Positions 42,331 through 50,271 of a stretch of DNA of 64,000 nt are shown piece after piece. The stretch covers positions 992,001-1,056,000 of the forward strand of contig OZ245364.1 of NCBI GenBank assembly GCA_965226545.1, given 5' to 3'. The notes under the pieces were generated by a model. The model was not told where the DNA came from. It saw only the letters and a program-made list of their open reading frames with translations, and did no database searches. Source of the DNA: JAHRAW01 sp965226545 (GTDB lineage Bacteria > Pseudomonadota > Gammaproteobacteria > Arenicellales > Poriferihabitantaceae). Numbering within the stretch: the stretch's first letter is position 1; each line of letters opens with the position of its first letter. The position numbers and the translations under genes were made by a program.

Positions 42331-42420
42331 CAAATCGCTCGAAACAAAACCGCTCAAAACAAAACCGCTCAAAACAAAACCGCTCAAAACAAAACCGCTC
42401 AAAACAAAACCGTCCAAAAC
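42331..42420. repeat. 15-bp tandem repeat in the 5' leader of the flavoenzyme gene
   Basis: Six tandem copies of AAAACCGCTCAAAAC (the first and last degenerate) end 3 bases before the ATG at 42424. The unit is a multiple of three and carries no stop in the gene frame (it would read NKTAQ). TATAAT at 42313-42318 lies just upstream, so the array is probably in the transcribed leader. No Shine-Dalgarno sequence precedes the ATG. Confidence 0.85.
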
Positions 42421-42423
42421 AAC

Positions 42424-44871
42424 ATGTCCGCCACCGCAAAAAAATTGCCAAGCCAAGCGCGCGTCGTCGTGGTGGGCGGCGGGGTGATGGGTGCCGGGTT
42501 GTTGTATCACTTGGCTAAAGAAGGGTGGCGCGATTGTTTGTTGATTGAAAAGGGCGAGTTGACCTCCGGCTCGACTTGGCACGCCGCCGGGCAATGCCCG
42601 AGTTTTATCGCCGATTACAACATGGCGAAAATCCACGATTACGGCGTGCGCTTGTATCCGCAACTCGAACAACTCACCGGGCAATATGTCAGTTGGCACG
42701 GTTGCGGCGGCATACGGTTTGCATTAAAGCCGGCTGAGGTCGAATGGTTTGAACGCGTTGCCGCGGTCGGCAAGTTAATCGGTTTTCAATGCGAGATTAT
42801 CGACCGCAAAAAAATCCAACAACTTAATCCATTGGTCGACACCGACGGCGTATTGGCCGGCGCGTGGACGACCTCGGACGGGCATGTCGACCCGGCCGGA
42901 GTGTGCAATGCGATGGCAAAAGGCGCGCGTCAACTCGGCGCGCAAATCGCGACGCAAACGCGCGTGACCGACATCCGCCGACGCGCATCAGGCGATTGGC
43001 AAGTGTCGACCACGCGCGGCGAAGTGATTTGCGAAATGGTGGTCAACGCCGCCGGTTGTTATGCGCGCCAAGTCAGCCAAATGGTCGGCGCCGACATTCC
43101 GATAACCAACATGAAACACACCTACCTCGTCACCGATGAAGTGCCCGAATTCGCGGCGCGCGAAGACGAGATGCCGGTGATGCGCGACCCGTATCCGTCG
43201 GCGTATTATCGCCAGGAACAAAAATCCGCGCTGATTGGCATTTACGAAACCGCCAACTCGCAGGAATGTTGGACGCATCGCGGCGGCTGGCCGGAATGGG
43301 ATTCGCAAAACGAATTGTTTGACGCCGATTTTGAAAACTTGACGCCGTATATCGAGCGCGTGATGCAGCGCATGCCGGCGTGGTCGCAGTTGGGCATCAA
43401 GCGCATCGTGTGCGGCGCAATTCCGCATACGCCGGATGCCAATCCGCTGCTCGGCCCGGCCGCCGGGCTGCATAATTATTGGCATTGCAACGGCGCCTCA
43501 ATCGGCATCGCGGCCGGCGCCGGCGCCGGCAAATATCTCGCCCAATGGATGGTGCATGGCGACGCCGAAATCAACATGGCCGGCGTCGACCCGCGCCGCT
43601 TCGGCGGCTATGCCCCGGGCGAATACACCAAAGCCAAATCGCATCAGGATTACGAACACATGTACGCGCTGCATCTGCCCGGCGAAGAACGCCCGGCGTC
43701 GCGCAAGACGCGGATAACGCCGCTGTATGACCGCCTGGCGGAACAAGGCGCGGTGTATACCGAAGCCAACGGTTGGGAACGCCCCAAATGGTTTTCGCCG
43801 GATGGGCGCGAGGAACAACCCGGCTTTCGCCACAACAACATCATGCCGGTGCTCGCCGATGAATGCCGCGCGGTGCGCGAGCGCGTCGGCGTGTTGGATT
43901 TGTCGAGTTTCGCCAAATTCGAAGTGCGCGGCAAACACGCCGAGCGATTGTTAAACCGCATCAGCGCCAACCGCATGCCGGCGCGCGGCGGCATTGTGCT
44001 TGCGCATTATTTATCCGCGCAGGGGCGCATCATCGGCGAATCCACAGTCACCGCATTGGACGACAATCGCTATTATGTGCTGTCCGGCGCCGGCGCCGAG
44101 GATTGCGATTACGACGCCTTGACGCAAAACATCGCCGCCGGCGAACAAGTCGAGGTCGCCAATGTCACCGAACAATTCGGCGTGTTGGTGGTTGCCGGGC
44201 CAAAATCGCGCGCAACGTTGGCGGCGTTGACCGATGCGGCGTTAACCAACGACTCCTTTCGCTGGTTGACCGCGCAAACCATCCGCATCGCCGGCATCCG
44301 CGTGTTGGCGTTGCGGGTGAATTATGTCGGCGAACTCGGCTGGGAATTGCATTGCCGCATGGACGATTTGGCGAAACTCTACGCGGCGGTGTGGCAAGCC
44401 GGACAACCGCACGGCATCGCCAATTTCGGCGTGTATGCAGTCAACGCCCTGCGTTTGGAAAAGGCGTACAAAGGCTGGGGCGCGGAATTGACCAATGAAG
44501 TCACGCCGTTCGAAGCCGGCTTAACGCGCTTCTTCGCCGCCGACAAGGAAAAATTCATCGGCAAACAAGCCGCCCTGCGCGCGCGCGCCGACGGCGGCAT
44601 CGGGCAACGCCTGACCTATCTGCAAATCGAACCCGGCGATTGCGACATCGGCGGCGGCGAACCGATATTCGCCGACAACACCCCGGTCGGCGTCACCACC
44701 TCCGGCGGCTTCGCGCATTACACCCAAACCAGTTTAGGCTTCGCCTACATCGACAACACCGCCCTCGACAGCGGCGCGCCATTGCAGGTCGAACTTCTCG
44801 GCAAGATGCGACGTGCGACTGTGTTGACGGCGGCGGTGTGGGATGCGAAAAATGAGCGGTTGCGGGGGTGA
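42424..44871 (+). CDS. Dimethylglycine/sarcosine dehydrogenase-like FAD enzyme with GcvT domain
   Basis: Likely oxidatively demethylates an N-methylated amino acid and hands the one-carbon unit to tetrahydrofolate. The 815 residues comprise an N-terminal DAO-type FAD domain (VVVVGGGVMGAGLLYHLAKE) with the GSTWHAAG motif, whose His is the covalent flavin site in dimethylglycine dehydrogenase, the GDGHIDP-like SDGHVDPAG, and GCGGIRF, then a GcvT aminomethyltransferase half from about residue 430 (VLDLSSFAKFEVRGK, YVGELGWELHC). The ATG at 42424 follows a 15-bp repeat array. Exact substrate (dimethylglycine, sarcosine or other) is inferred; the BCCT carrier 5 kb away fits. Confidence 0.87.
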   Translation: MSATAKKLPSQARVVVVGGGVMGAGLLYHLAKEGWRDCLLIEKGELTSGSTWHAAGQCPSFIADYNMAKIHDYGVRLYPQLEQLTGQYVSWHGCGGIRFALKPAEVEWFERVAAVGKLIGFQCEIIDRKKIQQLNPLVDTDGVLAGAWTTSDGHVDPAGVCNAMAKGARQLGAQIATQTRVTDIRRRASGDWQVSTTRGEVICEMVVNAAGCYARQVSQMVGADIPITNMKHTYLVTDEVPEFAAREDEMPVMRDPYPSAYYRQEQKSALIGIYETANSQECWTHRGGWPEWDSQNELFDADFENLTPYIERVMQRMPAWSQLGIKRIVCGAIPHTPDANPLLGPAAGLHNYWHCNGASIGIAAGAGAGKYLAQWMVHGDAEINMAGVDPRRFGGYAPGEYTKAKSHQDYEHMYALHLPGEERPASRKTRITPLYDRLAEQGAVYTEANGWERPKWFSPDGREEQPGFRHNNIMPVLADECRAVRERVGVLDLSSFAKFEVRGKHAERLLNRISANRMPARGGIVLAHYLSAQGRIIGESTVTALDDNRYYVLSGAGAEDCDYDALTQNIAAGEQVEVANVTEQFGVLVVAGPKSRATLAALTDAALTNDSFRWLTAQTIRIAGIRVLALRVNYVGELGWELHCRMDDLAKLYAAVWQAGQPHGIANFGVYAVNALRLEKAYKGWGAELTNEVTPFEAGLTRFFAADKEKFIGKQAALRARADGGIGQRLTYLQIEPGDCDIGGGEPIFADNTPVGVTTSGGFAHYTQTSLGFAYIDNTALDSGAPLQVELLGKMRRATVLTAAVWDAKNERLRG

Positions 44872-44923
44872 TTTCGTCGTTTCTGCGCCGTTATTTCTCT
44901 TTTCGTTTTAAGTGGCCACATAG

Positions 44924-44952
44924 CCCGCCGCGCAATCAGCGGCGGGGTTTCT
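44924..44952 (+). terminator. Terminator after the flavoenzyme gene
   Basis: Stem CCCGCCGC (44924-44931) with GCGGCGGG (44939-44946), 7-base loop, then GTTTCTT. The T run is interrupted. It overlaps the final codons and stop of the convergent protease gene. Confidence 0.65.
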
Positions 44953-45895
44953 TAGCGGGAGTGGGGTGGTGCAATTGGTGGCGAGGGACTTTAATCCACC
45001 CCCCCGAATTGCTGGCGATAATTTTCGTTGCCGGGTTGTTCTCAAATATCATCGTCATTAAGTGATATACGGACAAAACCGCATCTTGCAGTTTCTGATT
45101 ATCTTCAAGCATTTCGGTTTTTACGCCAAGTTCTCGCATCTTTTGCAAGCCAATCCGTTGTCCATGCATATGAACATTGCTGGGCAACTTGTCACTTTGT
45201 TCGGCGTTAAAATAACTGGCGATTTTTTGGATTTTTTCGCCCGCGTCCGATTCTTTTGCAAACATTCGTTGCGTGAGCCATTTGACCACCAACTCTTTAC
45301 TGTATCTAAGCGATTTGTCCGCCTCAATCATTAGCGAAGGCCCCATATTTTGCAAAATAGGCGCCCACAAGTGCGCCAATTTAGTATTTTGCAGAATGTC
45401 TTCTTTTGCTCGATGAAATCCTTCTTGAATGGCGCGTGCGGAATGCAATTTTTGCCCGGATGAAATTTGCGGGTCAATCGGTCCAAGTTGACTCTGCTTG
45501 CCAAGTATCACGAGGTTACTCGCCAAACTAATCATCGCACCGGCCGACATTGCCAAAAACGGCACGATAACCTCAATGCATTTAAATTTCGCGTGCAGAT
45601 AGTCGACGATGCTTTCCACTGCATACAATTCGCCACCGGGGGTGTGCAGTATTAAAGTCAGGCATCCGTTATCGCCGATGTTTGCACCGTACAACGCATT
45701 CATTAAGCCGTTTACATCTTCACGAGCAATGGACGAATCATCACGCTGTTGCAAAAAAGCGGATGCATACAAAATTACTGTGGAGTTACCGCGCAACTCG
45801 GCAATGGCTCCCATATATTTTATAAGTTGCCGTTGAAGCCAGTTAGGGTCTTTTTGATTCTTAAATTGGTTTGATAACTCGTTCCACCCAGGCAT
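44936..45895 (-). CDS. Clp-fold serine protease of the SDH (serine dehydrogenase proteinase) type
   Basis: A 319-residue protein with the ClpP/SppA crotonase-like fold. Key motifs are TLILHTPGGELYAVESIVDY (oxyanion-hole Gly-Gly), LAMSAGAMISLASNLVILG with the candidate nucleophile Ser, and LGPIDPQI. These match the SDH_sah family. An N-terminal amphipathic region precedes the core. The gene is visibly lower in GC than its neighbours, with codons unlike the GCG/CGC-rich local genes, suggesting transfer. It starts 2 bases after the small gene upstream. Substrate and regulator are unknown. Confidence 0.85.
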   Translation of the reverse strand: MPGWNELSNQFKNQKDPNWLQRQLIKYMGAIAELRGNSTVILYASAFLQQRDDSSIAREDVNGLMNALYGANIGDNGCLTLILHTPGGELYAVESIVDYLHAKFKCIEVIVPFLAMSAGAMISLASNLVILGKQSQLGPIDPQISSGQKLHSARAIQEGFHRAKEDILQNTKLAHLWAPILQNMGPSLMIEADKSLRYSKELVVKWLTQRMFAKESDAGEKIQKIASYFNAEQSDKLPSNVHMHGQRIGLQKMRELGVKTEMLEDNQKLQDAVLSVYHLMTMIFENNPATKIIASNSGGWIKVPRHQLHHPTPAKKPRR

Positions 45896-45897
45896 GC

Positions 45898-46092
45898 TTA
45901 CCGCCCCCGCAAAGTGTTGGTGGTCAACGGGTTATCGATGCTGGGCGGCTCGTATTCCGGCTCCGGCTCTTGCGGTGCAGTCGGCAGGTCGTAGAGTTCG
46001 CTGACATCCAGATATTGCTGGTATTGTTTTTTGACGGTTTCCAGCGTTTCCAAATAATCGTTGGAAGTGTTTTTAGGTTTGGGCGTTTTCAT
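45898..46092 (-). CDS. Small acidic protein paired with the Clp-fold protease
   Basis: A 64-residue protein with no recognisable domain: MKTPKPKNTSNDYLETLETV, a short helix, then a Pro/Glu-rich acidic tail (APQEPEPEYEPPSIDNPL). A GGAG lies 7 bases before the ATG and the stop is 2 bases before the protease start, so it is a real operon partner. Possible roles are adaptor, inhibitor or substrate of the protease; all are inference. Low GC like the protease gene. Confidence 0.72.
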   Translation of the reverse strand: MKTPKPKNTSNDYLETLETVKKQYQQYLDVSELYDLPTAPQEPEPEYEPPSIDNPLTTNTLRGR

Positions 46093-46231
46093 AATGTTCT
46101 CCAGTTCATTCAGTGGCTTGCCATTTTCGGCAACGGGTTAATGTATAACATAAAAACACAGTGCGCGTAAATAAAATTGCAACATCAATAAAAGTCGTGC
46201 ACTGTAAATGTCAGCGGTGCCATCCACGCCC

Positions 46232-47056
46232 TCACTTCTCCGCCACAATATAAGCAATCCAACTCGGGTCGTCGTCGCCGACTTCGGCGGGGGTGTAGGT
46301 GTCGTTGCCTTCGCCGTCTTCGTCGGTGCCTTCCCAATATACGCTGGCGGTGCGGAAGCCGGCTTCGGCGAGCAGTTCGCGCACTTCCGGCGGCGTCCAC
46401 ATCCGCCAGTCATAGGCGAATGCGCGTTTCATTTTGGAGCCGTCGGCGAATTTGAAATGGATGTAGCACAACGCCTCGAAGGTTATCGGGTTGAATTTTT
46501 TTTGATGCCAATAATAAGTGAACTTGTGCTTGGCTTTGTGCTTGGTTTTTTCCTTGGTGGTGCACCACGATTCATGTCCGCCGTAGAGGTCCAACATCAA
46601 CACGCCGTCGTCAGCCAAAGCGGCGTGGGCGGCGGCGAAATAGCCGCGCAATTCGTCGCGGGTTTTGAACGCCAAATAACTGAAGTTCATCGCAATGACG
46701 ATGTCGACGCGCGTCGGGTGGGCGGTGCGCACGTCTTGTTGAATTAAGGTGATGCGTTTTTTTTGCTCGGCGGTTAACTTGGCGAGATTGTTGCGGCGTC
46801 CCCATTCCAACACTTCGGCGTCCCAATCGCAGCCGATGGCGGTGTTGTTTTTGCGGCGGCGCACCCATTCGCAACTGGTGTTGGCGGTGCCGCAAAAATC
46901 CTCGCGCAAGGTGGTCGCGCGACGCCCGCGCAATTCCTTGTAGGTTTTGTCGACCATGTCAATCTCGGCTTCGACGCATTGTACCGCCAGTTGATAATAC
47001 AAATGACGGTCGGCGGTGGCGGCGATGCCGTCGGCTTTTTTGGGTTTGCGGCTCAT
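46232..47056 (-). CDS. Class I SAM-dependent methyltransferase
   Basis: A 274-residue methyltransferase. Motif I is embedded in LREDFCGTANTSCEWVRR, followed by IGCDWDAEVLEWGRR (acidic motif II), VDIVIAMNFSYLAF (motif IV) and DGVLMLDLYGG. The DFCGT signature is typical of a widespread family of unknown substrate. An acidic segment (TDEDGEGNDTYTPAEVGDDD) precedes the last strand. GC content and codon use resemble the chromosome average. Confidence 0.85.
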   Translation of the reverse strand: MSRKPKKADGIAATADRHLYYQLAVQCVEAEIDMVDKTYKELRGRRATTLREDFCGTANTSCEWVRRRKNNTAIGCDWDAEVLEWGRRNNLAKLTAEQKKRITLIQQDVRTAHPTRVDIVIAMNFSYLAFKTRDELRGYFAAAHAALADDGVLMLDLYGGHESWCTTKEKTKHKAKHKFTYYWHQKKFNPITFEALCYIHFKFADGSKMKRAFAYDWRMWTPPEVRELLAEAGFRTASVYWEGTDEDGEGNDTYTPAEVGDDDPSWIAYIVAEK

Positions 47057-47287
47057 GAGGATGGTGGCGGGTTGGCGGATAAGTTAAACCGACGCATGCG
47101 ATAATGCCGCGCCGAACGGTGGATAATCGAAAGTGAACAATCGAACCGACGAGATGCGCATTGTAACCGTTTGCCGCGCCGCTTGAACGCCTTTTGTGAA
47201 AAAAAAGATGTTTGAAAAAAGGTGGTTAAGAAAGACGGTTGAAAAAGAGGGTTGGAAAAAATGATTGGAAGAAATGATTGAAACAAA

Positions 47288-47809
47288 ATGACGACGATGA
47301 CGGCTGACCGACAATTAATATTAATGCGCCACGCCAAATCCGATTGGCATGCCGGCGCAAGCGATGATTTTTCCCGCCCGCTCAATGCGCGCGGGGTGCG
47401 CGATGCGGCCAATGCCGGGCGGTATTTGGCGACAACGCCGCGCCTGCCGACTCACATCATTGCATCGACGGCAACGCGCGCGCTGGCGACTGCGCAATCG
47501 GTGCATGCGGTGTTGCGCGAAGCCGGCGAGTCGCTCGATGAAATCATCGCGTTGGATTCGCTTTATCACGCCGGCGATGCGCGGATTTTGGCGGTGGCGC
47601 GCGAACATCTGGCGTCGTCGTCGTGCGTGTTGTTGGTTGCGCATAATCCGGGAATGGCGGCTGCGGTGCGCGCTTGTTGTCCGCAGGCGACGCCGTTTGC
47701 CGACGGCAAATTGATGCCGACTTGCGCGATTGCGCGGATTGATTTCGATGCGCGGTTGCATCCGCTTGGCTTGTGCGCGTTGACGCGTCCGAGCGAATGG
47801 GGCGATTGA
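47288..47809 (+). CDS. SixA-like phosphohistidine phosphatase
   Basis: A 173-residue histidine phosphatase (phosphoglycerate-mutase-like branch). LILMRHAKSDWHAGASDDFS carries the phosphorylated His in the RHAKS motif characteristic of SixA, and VLLVAHNPGM supplies the second catalytic His. SixA-type enzymes remove phosphate from phosphohistidine, but the target here is unknown. An alternative start three codons downstream (MTADRQ) is possible. Upstream is a degenerate GGTTGAAAAA/GATTGGAAGAAAT repeat. Confidence 0.87.
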   Translation: MTTMTADRQLILMRHAKSDWHAGASDDFSRPLNARGVRDAANAGRYLATTPRLPTHIIASTATRALATAQSVHAVLREAGESLDEIIALDSLYHAGDARILAVAREHLASSSCVLLVAHNPGMAAAVRACCPQATPFADGKLMPTCAIARIDFDARLHPLGLCALTRPSEWGD

Positions 47810-48167
47810 GTCATCCGCGCAGGTGACAAGTGTGCGGCCAGTGTACGGCAAGAGTGTGACAAAACCCACAAAACCTGCAAAACCGCACAAAAAACCGCGG
47901 CGGTTGTGGTTATGTACGGCAAAACGGCGTACAATGCGGCGTGATTCGATGGTTTGTTAATTGATTAACTCATCGGCACACGGTTACATTTTCTTTTGCT
48001 TGTAACTTGTATTGTTACTTTTGTTTTTACTTTTACTTGTACAGACACTTGTACTTTTAACGATTGATTAACTTTTTGGATTATTTCGGATTACTTAATC
48101 CAGTTTCATAATTCAGTTACTCAATCCCGTTTTAATTTAACCTTCAGCCAATCTGCGAGGAAGCGAA
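47810..48167 (+). other. 358-base non-coding leader region of recA
   Basis: Contains, in order, repeated GTGTACGGC/GTGCGGC words, the palindrome and promoter described at 47913-47935, a hexamer array of TTACTTTTGTTTTTACTTT type at about 47997-48062, and a TTAATCCAGTTTCATAATTCAG stretch before the ribosome-binding site GAGGAAG. If the promoter is right, the recA leader is about 225 bases. Confidence 0.55.
47913..47935 (+). promoter_or_regulatory. Candidate recA promoter with overlapping palindromic operator
   Basis: TGTACG (47913-47918) and CGTACA (47928-47933) form an inverted repeat with a 9-base centre. Its right arm overlaps a -10-like TACAAT (47930-47935). The -35 region is weak. Placement over a recA promoter suggests an SOS-type repressor site, but the sequence is not the enterobacterial CTGT-N8-ACAG LexA box. 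Confidence 0.4.
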
Positions 48168-49415
48168 ATGGACGAAAACAAACGCAAGGCGTTAGACGCC
48201 GCGCTTGGACAAATTGACCGACAATTCGGCAAAGGCTCGGTGATGAAACTCGGCGATGCACCCGCGGAGGATATTGCCTGTTATCCCACCGGTTCGCTCG
48301 GGCTGGATATCGCGCTCGGCATCGGCGGCTTGCCGCGCGGTCGCGTCATCGAAATCTACGGACCCGAATCATCGGGCAAAACCACGCTCGCGCTTTCGCT
48401 GATTGCCGAAGCGCAAAAGAAAAACGGCGCCGCGGCGTTTATCGACGCCGAGCACGCGCTGGATCCTTCCTATGCCGCGCGCCTTGGCGTCAACACAGAC
48501 GAACTGTTGGTGTCGCAGCCGGACACCGGCGAACAGGCGCTGGAAATCGCCGATATGTTGGTGCGCTCGGCCGCGATTGACGTCATCGTGGTCGATTCGG
48601 TCGCCGCGCTCACGCCCAAAGCCGAGATTGAAGGCGACATGGGCGATCATCATGTCGGGCTGCAGGCGCGGCTGATGTCGCAGGCGTTGCGCAAATTGAC
48701 CGGCAACATTAATCGCGCCAACACGATGGTGATTTTCATCAATCAAATCCGCATCAAAATCGGCGTGATGTTCGGCAATCCGGAAACCACGACCGGCGGC
48801 AATGCGCTGAAATTTTATTCATCGGTGCGCATGGATATTCGGCGCATCGGCGCGATTAAAAAAGGCGATGAAATTCTCGGCAACCAAACGCGCGTCAAGG
48901 TCGTCAAAAACAAAGTCGCGCCGCCGTTTGTCAAAGCCGAGTTCGATATTTTATACAACGAAGGCATCTCGAAAGAGGGCGAGTTAATCGACTTGGGCGT
49001 CGAACTCGGCGTGGTCGAAAAATCCGGCGCGTGGTACGCCTATAACGGCGAACGCATCGGGCAAGGGCGCGACAAAGTGCGCGAATTCCTCAAGGAAAAC
49101 CCCAACATCGCCGCCACGATTGAAAACACGATTCGCACCCAAAAGAATTTGGGTGGCGGCCCGGTGGTCGCCGACACGGCCAAAGCCACCGCCAAAGCGT
49201 CCGCTAAAGCGGCGGATGATGCCCCCGCCAATGCGGCGACCAACGGCAACGCAGATGTCGGCGATGCCGATGTCAGTGCCGACGCAAGTGCAAGCGCAAG
49301 TGCGGACGAAAGTGCAACCGCAACCGCCGATGCAACCGAAGCCGCCGCGCCTGTTGCGGAAAAGCCGCCGGTAAAGAAAAAAGCCGCGCGGCGCGCCAAA
49401 GCGGCCAAGGCGTAA
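48168..49415 (+). CDS. recA: Recombinase RecA with long Ala/Asp-rich tail
   Basis: DNA strand-exchange and SOS co-protease. The 415 residues include Walker A GPESSGKTTLALSLIAEAQ, the VVDSVAALTPKAEIEGDMGD segment, loop 2 region NPETTTGGNALKFYSSVRMD and the C-terminal EFLKENPNIA. The usual length is about 350. The last roughly 70 residues (from about 344) are Ala/Asp/Ser rich, containing SADASASASADE encoded by GCAAGTGCAAGC hexamers, and end with KKKAARRAKAAKA. The ATG follows GAGGAAG. recX is 27 bases downstream. Confidence 0.96.
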   Translation: MDENKRKALDAALGQIDRQFGKGSVMKLGDAPAEDIACYPTGSLGLDIALGIGGLPRGRVIEIYGPESSGKTTLALSLIAEAQKKNGAAAFIDAEHALDPSYAARLGVNTDELLVSQPDTGEQALEIADMLVRSAAIDVIVVDSVAALTPKAEIEGDMGDHHVGLQARLMSQALRKLTGNINRANTMVIFINQIRIKIGVMFGNPETTTGGNALKFYSSVRMDIRRIGAIKKGDEILGNQTRVKVVKNKVAPPFVKAEFDILYNEGISKEGELIDLGVELGVVEKSGAWYAYNGERIGQGRDKVREFLKENPNIAATIENTIRTQKNLGGGPVVADTAKATAKASAKAADDAPANAATNGNADVGDADVSADASASASADESATATADATEAAAPVAEKPPVKKKAARRAKAAKA

Positions 49416-49442
49416 TCCGCGCGCAGCGGCGTTGACTGAGGC

Positions 49443-49988
49443 ATGCACGCGGACGAATCGTCGCAGGATGCAATGCCGTCGCCCGGCGGCGAATTGTGCG
49501 CATCGATGTTTGGCGAATCACCGCATGCCGAAACCGAGCGTGAGTTGCGCACACGCGCCTATCGATTGTTGGCGCGACGCGAACACAGTCGCGCCGAATT
49601 GCACCGCAAGTTGACGCAAACCCGATTCGATGCGCCGCCGCCGAACGAAGTGTTGACGGCGCTATTGACTGAATTGCTCGATGAACTGCGCGAAAGCGGC
49701 GCGCAATCGGATGCGCGGTTTGCCGAAAGTTTGTGTCGGTTGCGCTATCAATACGGTCGCGGCCCGCTCAAACTGCGCCATGAATTAACTGCGCATCAAA
49801 TCGATGAGACGTTAATCGCCGCAGTGATGACGCCGTACGCCGATAAATGGCAGGCATTGGCAAGCGTCGTTCGCCGCAAAAAATTCGGCGATGATGCGCC
49901 CACCAGTTACGCCGAATGGGCGCGTCAAGCGCGGTTTTTGCAACAACGCGGTTTTGCCTTCGAGCAAATCGAACCGTATGTCGGTTAA
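49443..49988 (+). CDS. recX: Regulatory protein RecX
   Basis: RecX caps RecA filaments and limits recombinase activity. The 181-residue product has RTRAYRLLARREHSRAELHRKL, the first helical repeat of the family, and RLRYQYGRGPLKLRHEL in the middle; the C-terminus carries the third repeat (KKFGDDAPTSYAEWARQARF, LQQRGFAFEQI). About 30 N-terminal residues are poorly conserved. Position directly after recA supports the call. Confidence 0.93.
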   Translation: MHADESSQDAMPSPGGELCASMFGESPHAETERELRTRAYRLLARREHSRAELHRKLTQTRFDAPPPNEVLTALLTELLDELRESGAQSDARFAESLCRLRYQYGRGPLKLRHELTAHQIDETLIAAVMTPYADKWQALASVVRRKKFGDDAPTSYAEWARQARFLQQRGFAFEQIEPYVG

Positions 49989-50271
49989 GGTTGTGCGGCG
50001 GATGGGGTTGACGGTGATTGATAATGTTGACAATGTCGATAATGTTGTTGTCGCCGATGACGTTGTCGGTGTTGACGAATAATGTCGTTGTCGTCGACGA
50101 CGGTTTGATGACAATGTTATTTAATGACAGTGTTAATTGAATCATTAATCATCAACCGTTACTGTTGACGATTGATAAGATGATGTTAACGACGATGTCG
50201 CAAGTAACTTGAACGATGTCGCCGATGACTTGGTAAAGTGACATTAATGCCGCTTCGATGAATCCAAAGCG
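49989..50271 (+). repeat. GATAATGTTGACAATGTCG array between recX and alaS
   Basis: The 283-base gap is made of GATAATGTT, GACAATGTC, GATGACGTTGTCG and related words of about 9 bases. Reverse-strand open frames over it (Asn/Thr/Val-rich) are artefacts. No clean promoter; TAAAGTGACATTAATG occurs close to alaS. Confidence 0.6.

Noticed and set aside
47057..47287. Small RNA or gene before the SixA-like gene
   Set aside because: The stretch is a degenerate GGTTGAAAAA/GATTGGAAGAAATGATTG repeat with no structured hairpin or coding frame.
49989..50200. Open frames of Asn/Thr/Val repeats between recX and alaS
   Set aside because: They are reading frames of the GATAATGTT-type array with no ribosome-binding site and no family match.
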